A DNA stretch of 64,000 nt from Emydura subglobosa (GCA_007922225.1 ML680038.1:124001-188000); one strand, 5' to 3'. Shown: positions 51,387-62,601, counted from the stretch's first letter. Translations and numbers: made by a program. The notes: generated from the sequence alone by a model not told the origin.

Positions 51387-51573
51387 GCAATTACGGGAAC
51401 CAGATTGATGGCACAACGAAGCCCAGCCTGAAGAGGATGAAGAAAGACGGAGGGGACGGCGAGGAGGAGGATTCTGAGCTGCTCCAGCACTCAAGCGAGG
51501 ATGAAGCTGACGACGACGGGGAGCTGGTCTCCGTCTCCGTGACTCAGCTGGCGAAGCCCCTGATCACGGACAG
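51387..51573 (+). CDS. OTOF: OTOF exon: acidic insert, ends at a GC donor
   Basis: The acceptor is CCTCCCAAG; two bases, 61 codons, two bases. It starts NYGNQIDG, then becomes highly charged (GDGEEEDSELLQHSSEDEAD) and ends PLITD plus a split arginine. The only position that joins in frame to the exon at 60648 is AG|GCAAGT, so the donor dinucleotide is GC. The nearest GT (CAA|GTGGGG) would be in the wrong phase. Confidence 0.96.
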
Positions 51574-51579
51574 GCAAGT
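51574..51579 (+). promoter_or_regulatory. Non-canonical GC 5' splice site
   Basis: Intron 51574-60647 begins GCAAGT after exon-end ACAG. The rest of the site matches the donor consensus well, which is typical of the roughly one percent of vertebrate introns that are GC-AG. It pairs with a standard CACTGCAG acceptor at 60640-60647. Confidence 0.93.
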
Positions 51580-52064
51580 GGGGCCGGCTGGCCAATGGGC
51601 TGGGGGGAGGCTGCTGAAGGCTGTGGGGGAAAGAGAAGAGAGGAGCCCCTCGTGGGGTGTAATTGGAGCTAACAGCGTTTAGGGTCTCCTGCACCCCAGG
51701 TGGGTGGGAAGCGGAGGAGCCGGGCTCTTCCCACCCTGCTTATGTCATCGGAACACAGCACTGTGTGGTGCAGGGTGAACGGGGGGGCGTTTGGTGCTTT
51801 AAACCGAATAGGGGACCCTGGCTTCCAAACCATCAATGGGGTTACAGGACAACAGCTTCGGCTCTCCAGGCAGAGGAGCTGCTTGTGCTCCAGCCAGCTT
51901 TGATGGGCCCCTTTTGATCTGCACTCCGGCATGCAGCCGCCTGCCTCCCCAGCACAGGGACCTCGCAGCACTTCGGCACGAGCTCGTGGGGCTGCTGGGT
52001 TGGCAAAGGAAGGGCGTCGGGCGTGGGCCGGCCGGCCGGCTGCGGGGAGGGCCCATGAGCACGT

Positions 52065-52100
52065 ATGCAGATCTGTGCGCGAGCAGAGCATTGTGGGAGC
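52065..52100 (+). promoter_or_regulatory. Distal sequence element of U1 copy 1 (octamer plus SPH site)
   Basis: ATGCAGAT (one change from octamer ATGCAAAT) begins 227 bp before the U1 start. It is followed by GAGCATTGTGGGAGC, whose reverse complement resembles the SPH/ZNF143 motif. Avian U1 enhancers are known to combine these two sites. The same arrangement precedes copy 2. Confidence 0.75.
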
Positions 52101-52291
52101 GGGAGCAGGCTGCCGAGCAGGGTGGCACTGGCCGTCCGGGGCTCGGTGATGGGAAGGGTCTGGCCCCGGGACTGTGGCGGGGCAGCTTTTGGCGGTCAGG
52201 GCCGGGGATCGTGGAGGGCCGAGGCAAGCTCCATCATGTGTGGAGTTTGGGGCGAGCGAGGGGGGGGTGGGAGATTGGGGGTGAGCGACTC

Positions 52292-52442
52292 ACACTTACC
52301 TGGCCAGGGAGATACCGTGGTCGCACAGGTGGTTTTCCCAGAGTGAGGCTCATGCGTGTGCTGACCCCTGTGATTTCCCACACGCGGGAAACTCGACTGC
52401 ATCGCTTGTGGCAGTGGGGGGCTGCGTTGGCCCTCTCCCCGG
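52292..52442 (+). pseudogene. RNU1 (pseudogene): U1 spliceosomal snRNA pseudogene, copy 1
   Basis: The sequence follows U1 snRNA from end to end. The 5' splice-site-pairing start is ACACTTACCTG instead of ATACTTACCTG. GGTGGTTTTCCCAG, TGCTGACCCCTG and GGGAAACTCGACTGCAT are intact. About 13 bases are missing from stem-loop II, including the U1A-binding loop (expected ATTGCACTCC). The Sm site is changed to CGCTTGTGG from AATTTGTGG. At 151 nt against the usual 164 nt it is probably dead. Confidence 0.9.
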
Positions 52443-52455
52443 CGCTCAGTCCAGC

Positions 52456-52464
52456 AAAGAAAGA
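52456..52464 (+). terminator. snRNA 3' box of U1 copy 1
   Basis: AAAGAAAGA, 14 bp after the RNA end, fits the AAARNNAGA half of the vertebrate 3' box that directs Integrator processing. The GTTT half is degenerate. Confidence 0.65.
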
Positions 52465-52804
52465 CAGAGCTGCGAGGCCGCGGGACAGCGCTGCGTTCCG
52501 CTCTCCCATCTCCTGCTCTGTTGTCTTGGCAGCTGCCTCTTTGCTTCCCTTTGCAGCCGTTCTGCATCAGCCCTGCTCTCCAGTCTGCCCTAGGGGGGCT
52601 TGACCCGGGCCCTTGCCCAGTGCCCCCAGGGGACCTGGACGGCCTGCCTCCTCGAGCACCCGCCGCCGCTCTGCCTCCTTCTTTTACCATCCGGCCCCCT
52701 TCAGCTCCCTCCCCATCCAAAATCTCTGTCTCACCCAGCACCCGGCAAGTGCTCCTCCAGAATGCGGGTTCACTGCCCCACCCGGGCGCCGAGGGCTTTT
52801 GCTG

Positions 52805-53110
52805 TCTGTTCTCTCTCTCGGGGCACGTCTACACTACAGAGACTGGGCCAGCACAGCCCCGGGGTGGAGGAGGTCTTTCTGTCGCTTTCGGCGCACCGCC
52901 TACCCTGACACCCAGTAGCTGCCTCTACGCTGGGGGCTAGGTGGGTGTAGCCGGGTCGCCCGGGAGTGTGTCTTTTTCCACACCCCTGACCGACGGAGCT
53001 ACGTTGACCTAACTTTTCGGCAGGCACCAAGTCTCAGGGCGGGTCTGCACGGGGAACGTACGTCGGCACAGCTCCGTCGGTCAGGGATGCAGACCGAAGA
53101 ATTCTTCCAT
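52805..53110. mobile_element. Probable non-autonomous DNA transposon remnants
   Basis: 'ggggcacgtctacactacag' and 'gggcgggtctgcacggg' are start-type blocks of a sauropsid family. Two oppositely placed 'gaccgacggagctacg' and 'agctccgtcggtcagg' segments (52988 and 53070) form a local inverted repeat. Confidence 0.45.
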
Positions 53111-54114
53111 CGAGCTAGCCTTACACCAAGCGGGCAGAAGGCTGACTAGGATCTAGACAGAAGCATCACAGCGGCACAGCCGTAGTGGTTTTAGGGGATC
53201 CATACGTTCAAAGAGGCCCTCAGGTCGTCTCTCATCCTAGGGCTGGCCCCCAAACCCACACAAGGCGACATGGTTCAGCCAAGAAACCCTCTGAGCAAAG
53301 GGAAAGGAGCCAGAGATCTGAAACGGGAGAGCTGGGGCAGGCGCCCGTCCAGCGGCACCAGTCAGTGCTGGGCTTCCCCGCCATTTGCCCTCCACAGGGG
53401 CCTCTTCCGTTGAACAGCGCCAGCGGTAGAGGCCCCTAGCTGCCTTTGAAAACATACGGGCGGAAGGAGAGGGTGACGGGTGCCTTTCTGGGACCGGTGC
53501 CCGACTTACAAAGGGGGCTGCCGCCCCTTGCACCACCACGCCTCCCAGAGCTGCCCGAGGGGCCGGCGCATCCCAGCCCGGCGCGCCACGGGCCATGAAT
53601 TAGGGTGGGACGTTGGGAACCCCGCTGGCTTATCAAGTGTACGGGTGTGTTCCCAAGCAGTTGCTGGGGACGAACCAAAGCCTCCACGTCCACCGGCAAG
53701 GCAGAGGATGGCACCCCAGATAGCCTCATGTGGCCTCGCCCGTGGAGTGGTAGCAGAATGTTTCTCTGCCTCTCCCGTGCTTGGGGGTGTAGCGGGGGGC
53801 AAAGGAGTGGGCTGATGGGGGGAAGAAGAGCCAAAGTGAGGGAAGACAGGTCTCGCGCGGGGTCGGGGGCCTGGCTACACTGGGGGGGGAAACGCTCTGC
53901 TCCATTAAATATTTCACAACATTATCCCTGAATACGGATTTTCTTTTAAATGAAGTTAGGGAAATATTTTCTTTTCCAGACTCCATACCAGACTATGGTG
54001 CTAATATGCTCCCCACCATCCCCGCACCCCTCCCCCATTATGACGGTATCCGAGCATCTTCCTAATCTTCAGTGCCGTTCTCCTCCCGGGACTTGTGAGA
54101 GGGAGGGCAGCGCT

Positions 54115-54205
54115 GTCAGCCCCATTTTCCAACCAGGAGAACAGAGATGAAGTGACTTGCCAAAGGTCACCCCGGAAGTCTGTGGCAGAGCAGGGGGCTG
54201 GATGC
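54115..54205 (-). mobile_element. MIR-like SINE fragment
   Basis: 'agatgaagtgacttgccaaagg' and 'ctgtggcagagcaggg' are the antisense MIR core. Confidence 0.65.
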
Positions 54206-54434
54206 TTTTTCTAAGGGATGTTTCTATTCTCCCCCCTTCTTGCTGTCTTCTGGGTTTCTCCTGCTTTCCCATGTCCTCTTTGCCCCTTCTCTGCCCTGAC
54301 TGCTGAGATGCAGGTGGACCCGAGTGAGGGCTGCTGCTGTCACCGGGGCTAGCAAGAGGAGGGCACCGGGCATGGGCAGATCGGCTGCAGGAAAGGCCGG
54401 GCGAGGCCAGAGGGACGGCGCTATGTGAGCATGT

Positions 54435-54470
54435 ATGCAGATCTGTGTGTGAGCAGAGCATTGTGGGAGC
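54435..54470 (+). promoter_or_regulatory. Distal sequence element of U1 copy 2 (octamer plus SPH site)
   Basis: ATGCAGAT lies 233 bp upstream of the copy 2 start, with GAGCATTGTGGGAGC at the same offset as in copy 1. The conserved spacing argues for duplication of a whole snRNA gene. A shared block near -60 (GCTCCATC then GAGTTTGGG) sits where a proximal element should be, but I could not match it to a consensus with confidence. Confidence 0.75.
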
Positions 54471-54667
54471 AGGAACAGGTGGCCAAGCAGGGCCCAAATT
54501 TGCCATCCAGTGGTGGTGAGAAGGGTCCAGGCCTAGGACCACGGCTGGGCAGCTTGCGGTGGTCAAGGCTGGTGTGGATGGGGCTTATTGGAGCGCCAAG
54601 GCGGGCTCCATCGTGTGCTGAGAGTTTGGGTTGAAGGGGGTGGAAAGTGGTTGGGGGCGAGCATCTC

Positions 54668-54822
54668 ATACTTACCTGGCAGGGGAGGTACCGTGATCAC
54701 GGAGGTGGTTTTCTCAGAATACATTGCACTGCGGCTGTGCTGACCCCTGCGATTTCCCCCAATGCAGGAAACTCGACTGCAGAATTTGTGGCAGTGGGGG
54801 ACTGCATTTGCACTTTCCCCTG
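54668..54822 (+). ncRNA. RNU1-like: U1 spliceosomal snRNA-derived gene, copy 2 (variant or recent pseudogene)
   Basis: This copy has the exact ATACTTACCTGGCAGGGGAG 5' end used to pair with 5' splice sites, an intact Sm site AATTTGTGG and a normal 3' end CTTTCCCCTG. Length is 155 nt. A 9-nt deletion removes part of the stem-loop II 5' arm, although the ATTGCACT of the U1A loop remains. In stem-loop IV GCGUUCGC has become GCATTTGC, a paired change that keeps base pairing. This suggests descent from a functional variant. Expression cannot be judged from sequence. Confidence 0.85.
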
Positions 54823-54836
54823 GCATTTGGTCAGAC

Positions 54837-54845
54837 AAAGAAAGA
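54837..54845 (+). terminator. snRNA 3' box of U1 copy 2
   Basis: AAAGAAAGA, 15 bp after the RNA end, preceded by TGGTCAGAC as a diverged GTTT half. Same position as in copy 1. Confidence 0.65.
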
Positions 54846-55019
54846 CAAAGCTGGATTATTTGTCAAAGATGAATACAGTACTACACAGAATACGGCAAGA
54901 AAGCATACTTCACCTTTTCTTTTATAGGGTATGAGACCAAAAAAATTCATTTTGGAGGGTGTGACATTACACTGCTTCACTGTGAGAGCAATCGCTCCTG
55001 GTCTGCCCACACACAGTCT

Positions 55020-56430
55020 CCAGCATGTACATCACGCCCAGCTGGACTATATGAGTGCCATAGCCAGCCACTCATGAATTACACTGAACGGCAACACCAG
55101 CAAGTCCCAATCCCAGACTTTCCCCCAGAAATGTGCAAACTCCCACGTCCCAGACTTTCCCCCAGCACCCTCCTGGACAATTCAAACTTATATAAAGTCT
55201 GTCATTTATTACTAGACAATGACGTGCACAGATCTTGTTATCCCAAATGGTGTTTCCCAGACACGTCAGTCCAAACACCCCGGTCTAGGTAAAACAACAG
55301 AACAAATTAATTAGCTACAGAAAGATCCATTTTAAGTAACTACAAGTCAAGAGGCTCAGTTCACACACCCACAGCTGGGTACAACGTACAGCATCCGGGC
55401 CAGTGAAAACTCAGATTCAGTTTCTTCAGTGCAAAGCTCTTTATTTGAAGGTAGGCATCACAGACGAAGAGCAGCAGTTATGTAGCACAATGCCTCTCCT
55501 TAAGACGCCTCAATTCCCCAAGCATAAACCCTCAGTAACTGTGCCGGTCCCACACAGTAACCTGATTACCAAACAAAGCAGGGATAGCTACCACTTTCTT
55601 CTTCTTCTTGAGTACTTGATCTGTTCAATGGGCCCTCGTGGTAGGGTGTTGGCTACCCTGAGACCCTCTGGTGCCAAAATCCCTCTTCAGATGTTCATTG
55701 GGGTGTGTGCGGCATGTGATACTCCCCAGTACTTGTACCTTTTTCAGAGGAGTCACGGGTCCCCAAAATATGCTCTTCTAGCACTTACTTAGCAGAGCAT
55801 GATTTGTATATCTTTTTTTTTCTAATTAATTTTGGGAGGGACTAACGGGATTGGCTGACATGTCCATAGTGTCAAATCTTCACCTGGGCCCCTGATGTTG
55901 TGCTGGTCTACAGGATCAGTTAGTCCCAGATTCACCATTACACACACCCGCGTGTGCACACTAGGTGAACTGGCCATGGGTCTGCCACACACACAGGGCT
56001 CCGGGATAAATATTCAAGACTTGTGTCATTGCCAAGCGTGAGTTTGGTATTCTCAGTGATTGTCCGTTCAGTGCTAAGAGACCCTGCTCCCAGGATCCGC
56101 TAGCACTCAGACTTACTGAGATTTACCAGACTTATGTCAACCACAGTGATTTATAGCACTTCAGCACCATCCCAACAGGGTGCACGTAGGGTCACAGACT
56201 GTCACACTCACACACTAAGTTCTGTTTCAGGACAAAGGTTATGAAACCTTAGACTTCAAATACACTTTGGCTAATACAACAGGGATTCTGGGCGTATCCT
56301 CCTTATGCAAATAATTATGAGTTTAACACACACAAATCACAAAGGGTTAATGTTTACTACCAGCTCTCTCCATTTTATCTAATCTAGCCATTTTAGCACC
56401 CCTTGCTGCGTATTGAAGGGCAATGCTAAT
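55020..56430. other. Repeat-rich intron, possible LTR-like remnants
   Basis: 55280-55350 shares 'aattagctacagaaagatcc' style sequence with 48350-48400. Similar AT-rich pieces continue to 56420. No frame worth calling. Confidence 0.3.
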
Positions 56431-56454
56431 CAGGAGACTTTAGGTTTTATTACC

Positions 56455-56590
56455 ATTTCAGTCACTGACCTCTGGGTGACCTTGGGCAAGTCATTTCTCC
56501 CTTTTGTGCCTCAATTTCCCCATTAATAGAATGGAGACAATAATATTTATCCTAAATCACTTTGCTGTACGGAGGAAAGGTACCATATCA
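56455..56590 (+). mobile_element. MIR-like CORE-SINE fragment
   Basis: 'gtgaccttgggcaagtcat', then 'gtgcctcaatttccccatta'. Confidence 0.75.
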
Positions 56591-57639
56591 GTCAGGTAAG
56601 AATGTAGCTAGATTAGAGAGTAAAGCATTATTCTAATTTATCCGTTGGATCCCACGTCCAGCTGTCACATCAGGGGACAGTTAAGGAAGCACAGAGCTGT
56701 CTTCTTCCTCTTGTTCTGAATGGCTTCAGACCAGCAATGTTGGATGACCAAGTGATTGCTTTAGGGTGACGCAGAGTGGATGGCAGAGATACGGCTGGGA
56801 CAGGATGGTTTGGGACACGTACCGATGCGGTGTTCCATAGTTTGAATTCCTTTTCCACAGTCACAGATAGGATTGCCGCTCAGGCCCCATTTATGGATGA
56901 AGTATGCATTGGCCGTGTCATCGGACTTCAAAGTGGGCCATATTTTCTGTGGGAGTGAAAAGCCACTGGGCTGTCTGGTTGGGTCCTTGATGAGCCGTTT
57001 CTTTGGGACATTGTTTCATCTCATGGTCTGCCCAGTTACGTGCTAAGGCACAGCCAGTATAATCAAACTGGCATCTGAACGTAAATGGTCAGACGATTCT
57101 CAGATGGACCAGCAAAGGAACTGGAAGCACGGAGTAACTGCAGAAGGTGGACTTTGATCAGGACACAGTATGTCTGTGGATAGGATGAAGGGTTTCCTAG
57201 ACAGTTCTTCCATCACAGCACAGGCTGACATGCTAAAATACTTACTCAAGGCAGGCATTTGGAGGTGAAAGATGCTATCGTTGTACCAGACACATTCACC
57301 GGGGCTTTATTTTTAATATTGGTTCCGATACTAATTAGCCGCTTTAAAATACTCTCACACAATCTGCTCCAGCAGTGATGTACCCTCCCATTGGAGCATC
57401 GTGTGCTCTCAGCCCTGGGGCTGGCTGGACAAAACCCAGGCAGCTCTGAGGTCTGTTGATTAGCCAGGCAGTGGGGTGTGGGAGGAACAGGACAAGAGAC
57501 AATTGACACTCTCGTGAAGGTCAGGGCTGCTGGGCCATAAACCTGTGGGATCCCACAAGCGGGAAGGGTCCTAAAACCTGGGCTCCAACCCAAGCACCTA
57601 CACTGCAATTTTATAGCCCTGCAGCCCAATCCCCATCAG

Positions 57640-57800
57640 TCCGGGTCAGCTGAGACACGCCAGTGTTTTTTGCAGTGTAGACAAAATTTAGAGAGACTAA
57701 GTGACTGGACCAGGTAGTCTCTGCTGGATCAGGGAACAGAACCCAAATCTCTTGAGTCTTAAGCGAGTACCTTAACCATTGGACCCTCCTTCTAGGTCTC
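57640..57800 (-). mobile_element. tRNA-headed SINE
   Basis: Read on the minus strand: 'tccaatggttaaggtactcg' (tRNA-like A-box region), 'gggttctgttccc' (B-box-like), then 'ccagtcacttagtctctc'. Confidence 0.65.
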
Positions 57801-57864
57801 CATGGACATGCCTGTTCTCTGTCCACGCCTCGTCTTCTCTCATGCTCTAGAGGTGAACATTTTT

Positions 57865-59292
57865 AATTGGGACGGTAATTGGCCAACGGTCGTGTGGATT
57901 CTCGGTCACTGGCAATTTTTAAATCAAGATTGGGTGATTTTCTAAACGATCTGCTGTAGTTCCAACGGGGATTATTGCGGGGCAGGTCTCTGGCCTGTGT
58001 TATGCAGGAGGTCAGACCAGAGGACCACAAGGGTCCAGTTTTGAGGTTCACAGCTCAAGAAGGATGTTGATAAATTGGAGAAGGTTCAGAGAAGAGCCAT
58101 GCAAATGTTTAAAGGGACAGAAAACCTGCCTTGTGGTGATCGGCTGAGCTTGTTGAATATTTAGCTGAACAAAGAGAAGGCTAAGAGGTGATTTGATCCC
58201 AGTCTCTACGTATCTCCATGGGGAACAAATATTTCATAATGGGCTCTTCAACCTAGCAGAGACAGTCTAACACCATCCAATGCCTGGAGGTTGATGCTAG
58301 ACAAATTCAGACTGGAAATAAGGCGAAAATGTGTGACAGGGAGAGTAATTACCAATGTACCAAGGGGTGTGCTGGAGTCTCCTTCACTGGCAATTTTTAA
58401 ATCAAGATTGGATATTTTTCTAAAACATCTGCCCTGGGAACTACTGTAGGGGCCGTTTTCTAGCCTGTGCTATCTAGGGGGTCAGACTATAGGATCACAA
58501 TGGTCCCTTCTGGCCTGGGAATCTGTGAGCCAAGAAATTAAGCTGTTTGCAAGGGAGCATGGCTACAGACTGGGGACCGATGGGCTAGGCAGCAGTTCTG
58601 CAGAAAAGGACCTGAGGGTTACAGTGGATAAGAAGCTGGACATGAGTCAGCAGTGTGCACTGGTTGCCAAGAAGGCTAATAGCATATTGGGCTGCATTAC
58701 TAGGAGCATTGCCAGCAGATCGAAGGAAGTGATTATTCCCCTCTATTCGGCATTGGTGAGGCTGCATTTGGAGTATTGTGTCCAGTTTTGAGCCCCCCAC
58801 TACATGAAGGATGTGGAGAAGTTAGAGACGGTCCAGCGGAGGGCAACAAAAATGATTAGGGGGCTGGAGCACAGGACTTATGAGGAGAGGCTGAGGGAAC
58901 TGGGCTTGTTTATTCTGCAGAAGAGAAGAATGAGGGGGGATTTGATAGCAGCCTTTAACTACCTGAAAGGGGGTTCCAGGGAGGATGGGGCTAGGCTGTT
59001 CTCAGTGGTGGCAGATGACAGAAGTAGGAGCAACGGTCTCAAGTTGCAGTTGGGGAGGTCTAGGTTGGATATTAGGAAAAGCCTTTTCCTTAGGAGGGTG
59101 GTGAAGCACTGGAATGGGTTACCTAGGGAGGTGGTGGAATCTCCATCCTTAGAGGTTTTGTAGGCCCAGCTTGACACAGCCCTGGCTGGGATGATGTAGT
59201 TGGGGTTGGTCCTGCTGTGAGCAGGGGGTGGGACTAGATACCTCCTGAGGTCCCTTCCAGCCCTGATCTGCCATGAGTCTAGGATTCTGTGA
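57865..59292 (+). mobile_element. Three consecutive CR1 LINE 3' ends
   Basis: 57865-58040 is a CR1 tail ('gcaggaggtcagaccagagg'). 58045-58533 is an older fragment ending 'cacaatggtcccttctgg'. 58545-59292 is a younger copy with ORF2 C-terminal frames ([20 protein letters not shown], then [18 protein letters not shown]) and tail. All share one orientation. Confidence 0.82.
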
Positions 59293-59689
59293 GCAGCTAG
59301 AGATTTCCTTCTGCTCCACATGAAGTTCTGAGCCTGAGGCCTGGCCCACTGATGTTTACAGGAGACTTTCCGTTGACTTTAGTGGGTTTTGAAGCGGCCT
59401 CCAGCGCTTAACGCAGCCTGCACGCACATGTGCCGACACACCATAGCCACGCTCTCCCTGCGGGGCACCATGCAAAGCTGTGCAGGATCAGAGCCCTCAC
59501 GCTACCCTCTATGGGCCTGTCGGGAGGCCATGTTGCCTGATTTCTGGGTATTTGGTAAGTTGAATGGGGTTCCAGGCTCGCTGGTTGGTCTGAGCAGAAG
59601 ATAATGAGGTTCTAGTCCCAGAATCAAGCTCCAGAAGAGTTTTTACAGGGACCCCCTGGGGTGCACGACAGGAATGCTCACACTGATAA

Positions 59690-60560
59690 CTGCAGCTGTA
59701 TAACTTTATAAGCTTTTATTAAGATAACATAAAATGATAGACAAATGACTGATGAAAAGAAAATTAATAATCAGATGGATAACGGGTCGTATTACAGCCT
59801 TATTCTAAAGACACGTGTGAGATATATGTTTATTCAGGATGCTTTGGATTAATACAATCACACCCTTCCCTGATGAGCTGGTTGAGAGAGATGTCTGGTT
59901 CCTCAACTCTTGAGCAGAGGGGTGGAGAGCCAGGCACAGCTCGAGAGCTAAGAGCTATAAGGATAAGACTAACGCTACAAAAATACTAAGTGTAAACAAA
60001 GAACAAAAGATTCGAACAAACACTAACTAAAAGGAGCTTAAAGGAGGAGTAGCTGGTGATCACCCCCAGTAACATGGTTTGCCCCATTTTATACCCTGAA
60101 CAATAGGGGTCATTCGAAGTCCAAACTTGGCTTCTTCACCCCCAAATTATTAGGGTACACGTATTCCATGGGCTAGCGGGTTCATGCGTATTAATGACAT
60201 ATCCACATCCTTTCCAGATGGTTTTCTTATCTCACCTTTGTTATTTCTGGCCTTTTCTGTGGTGTATCTGTGAAGTTTACTTGGGACATAACCTGAGGCA
60301 GCCCCCCCGCCGGTCTTGATGTCTCCTGACTTACCTAGGGTAAAGGTTATAACATCTATGTCTTATCCTTTAACTCAGCATTACTTATCTGGGCCAAAGG
60401 TCCCAAACATATGCATGCTAACAGCCTTAGCTTTCATACAGGATGTGGCTGTCAGGTACCTCGCATTACATCTATAATGCTCTAATATGAATCTATGACT
60501 CCAGTATAATAAAACAGCCATACTTACCTCTATAAGGAAAGGTCTATATGTGCAAGCAGG
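59690..60560. other. AT-rich segment, possible LTR-like remnant
   Basis: 'ataactttataagcttttatt' then 'aaaattaataatcagatgg'. Same style as 43730-43860. No frame and no defined ends. Confidence 0.25.
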
Positions 60561-60647
60561 CAGGCTAGTCCTATAGGCGACAGCCGGCAGTTCCCGTCCA
60601 GGTGCGCTCACGCGCTGGTGCGTCCTCCTTCCCTCCCTCCACTGCAG

Positions 60648-60768
60648 GAACTACTTCCACCTGCCGTACTTCGAGAAGAAGCCGTGCATCTACATCAAGA
60701 GCTGGTGGCAGGACCAAAGGCGGCGGCTCTATAATGCCAACATCATGGACAAGATCGCGGACAAGCTG
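60648..60768 (+). CDS. OTOF: OTOF exon: before and into FerA helix 1
   Basis: The acceptor is CCACTGCAG and the donor CTG|GTGAGT; one base plus 40 codons. It contains [20 protein letters not shown], then [17 protein letters not shown], the start of the FerA helical bundle. The split first codon joins the GC-donor exon as arginine. Confidence 0.97.
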
Positions 60769-61074
60769 GTGAGTGTGAGCACGGGATTCGGGTTCCCAGG
60801 GGTCAGCAGATAGCATGCCCAGACCCTCCCCGCCCCCTGCCCTGACATCTCCGTCTGCCCCCTGCAGCTGCACAGCCACTGCCCACCGTGGACGAATGGT
60901 CCCAGCCCCAGGACCAAACTGGCAAGCCAGGCAGTACAGCAAGCCGACGCCCAGAACCCCGGTGTCCGGAGGGACGTGGGGGGGAGAGACAGCCTCCAAG
61001 TGCTGGGTGCACAGCAAACCTCTGCCCTGCATTCCTAGGGGCATAGGGAGCCCTGGAGCATTCACTCAGGGGGT

Positions 61075-61605
61075 GGCCGGGGGTCCGGTTTTCCAGAAAG
61101 TCTGGTCAAAAAGGGGAGCTGGCAGTGACCAGACACCAAAAGTCCGGCTACCGGGAGCAGGGAGGTGCCAAGTCATCATCCTGCACCAGCCTCTGCTCAG
61201 CCGGGGCGCCTCCTACCTGCATCTCGTGGGCAGGCTCCGGCATCAGGCGGCAGCTTCCATCCCAACCCAGGAGCAGAGGGAGCCCAGCGGGGGGAGGGGA
61301 AGCAGAAAGGGTCAATGAGGAAGGGGGAGGGGTGAGAGCCATGAGCGATGGGGGAGGGGAGTGAGTGGGGGCGGGGTCTCTGGTGAAGAGGCGGAGCAGG
61401 GGCGGGGCCTCTGGAGAAGAGGCGGGTCGGGGCCTCAAGGGAAGAGGTGGAGAAGGGTGGGGCCACTGGGGAAGAGGCGGATCGGGGGCGGGGCCTCGAG
61501 GGAAGGGGCGGGGCAGGGGCAGGGCCTTGAGGGAAGGGGTGGAGTTGAGGTAGAGAGTTTGGGGGGGACAAGGTGGGGCAATTAGACAGTTGGCAACCCT
61601 ATTCA
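61075..61605. repeat. GC-rich interspersed element with internal minisatellite
   Basis: Opens 'gtccggttttccagaaag' and closes 'agttggcaaccctatt'. 61370-61550 is a tandem array of roughly 30-bp units built on 'ggcggggcctc' and 'gaagaggcgg'. GC-box density is a consequence of the repeat. Confidence 0.6.
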
Positions 61606-62105
61606 CCCCGCTCGGGGACCACTGACACATCCTACGGGAGCAGGGAGGTGAGCAAGGGGGACCAATGCTAGGTCCCCTTGAGCCACCAAAGCCTCTAGCA
61701 AAGCATCAGCTCCACTAACCGGTTTGGCTAAAAAATCGGGGCCCCGGCCACAGCTCAAAGCCGGGGGGAGATGAGAAACCTCCACGGAGATTGGCCTCGT
61801 TAGCCGCACGATGACAGACCCCCGAGGAGATGCTCCAGAAGGAGGAGGCGTGAAGCGGTTTGGGGAAAGCCCCAGAACCGGTCTCCTCCGACCGTGTGTG
61901 CTAGCGGCACAGAGCCGGCCCCGCCTGGCTGGCCCACCTGCTGGCCCAGGGCAGGACAGCGCCCCGACTGCTCCGCCCTGGCCCGGAAGGCAGGAGAAGG
62001 GGCTTCCCGCTGTTGCTTTCCCCAGCCCAACGTGGCTGTCCCCGGGGGCGCGTTGGTCCCGTCCTGCCCATGACGGGTCATCTCCTTCTCTCCTCGCCGT
62101 TCCAG

Positions 62106-62206
62106 GAGGAGGGGCTCAACGACGTGCACGAGATGATCAAGACTGAGAAGCCGCACCCTGAGCGCCGTCTCCGCGGGGTCCTGGAGGAGCTGAGCAGTGG
62201 ATGCTT
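62106..62206 (+). CDS. OTOF: OTOF exon: FerA helix
   Basis: The acceptor is CCGTTCCAG and the donor CTT|GTGAGT; 33 codons plus two bases. It reads [20 protein letters not shown] and [13 protein letters not shown], the amphipathic helix region of FerA (Pfam PF08165). Confidence 0.97.
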
Positions 62207-62510
62207 GTGAGTTGAAAGGGGGAAAGGAAAGAGGCAGAGACCCAGTGAGGAAGAGACAGGGGAAAGGCTGGCAGTCGGCTCGGAGGAGAATCGCCATCTA
62301 CCCACTGTGGAGATCCTGCCAGGCCCGGCTCTCCGGGGTGGGAAGGGCTGATCCTGTGGTCTGTCCCCACTGGGTGAAATTCCCCCTCTGCAAGGCCGGT
62401 GTGCCACGTGCATCCCTCCCCTGCCCATCCCGTGCCCTCGGCCTCCGTCCCAACTCTCCCGAGCATGCCGGGACTGATGCTGCTGTTGTCGTGTCTCTCT
62501 CCCCTGCCAG

Positions 62511-62601
62511 CCGCTTCGTGACCCTTGCCAACAAAGACCAGAGCCTCTCTGCCCGGACCAAACTGGACCGAGAGCGGCTCAAATCCTGCATGCGGGAGCT
62601 G
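62511..62601 (+). CDS. OTOF: OTOF exon: FerA helix
   Basis: The acceptor is CCCTGCCAG and the donor CTG|GTGAGA; one base completes phenylalanine, then 30 codons. It reads RFVTLANKDQSLSARTKLD and RERLKSCMREL. Confidence 0.97.

Noticed and set aside
51836..52603. 255-codon plus-strand open frame
   Set aside because: It runs through the U1 copy and its promoter in GC-rich DNA, has no ferlin similarity and no splice support.
61148..61630. Proline-rich minus-strand frame
   Set aside because: It is the antisense of a GC-rich minisatellite.
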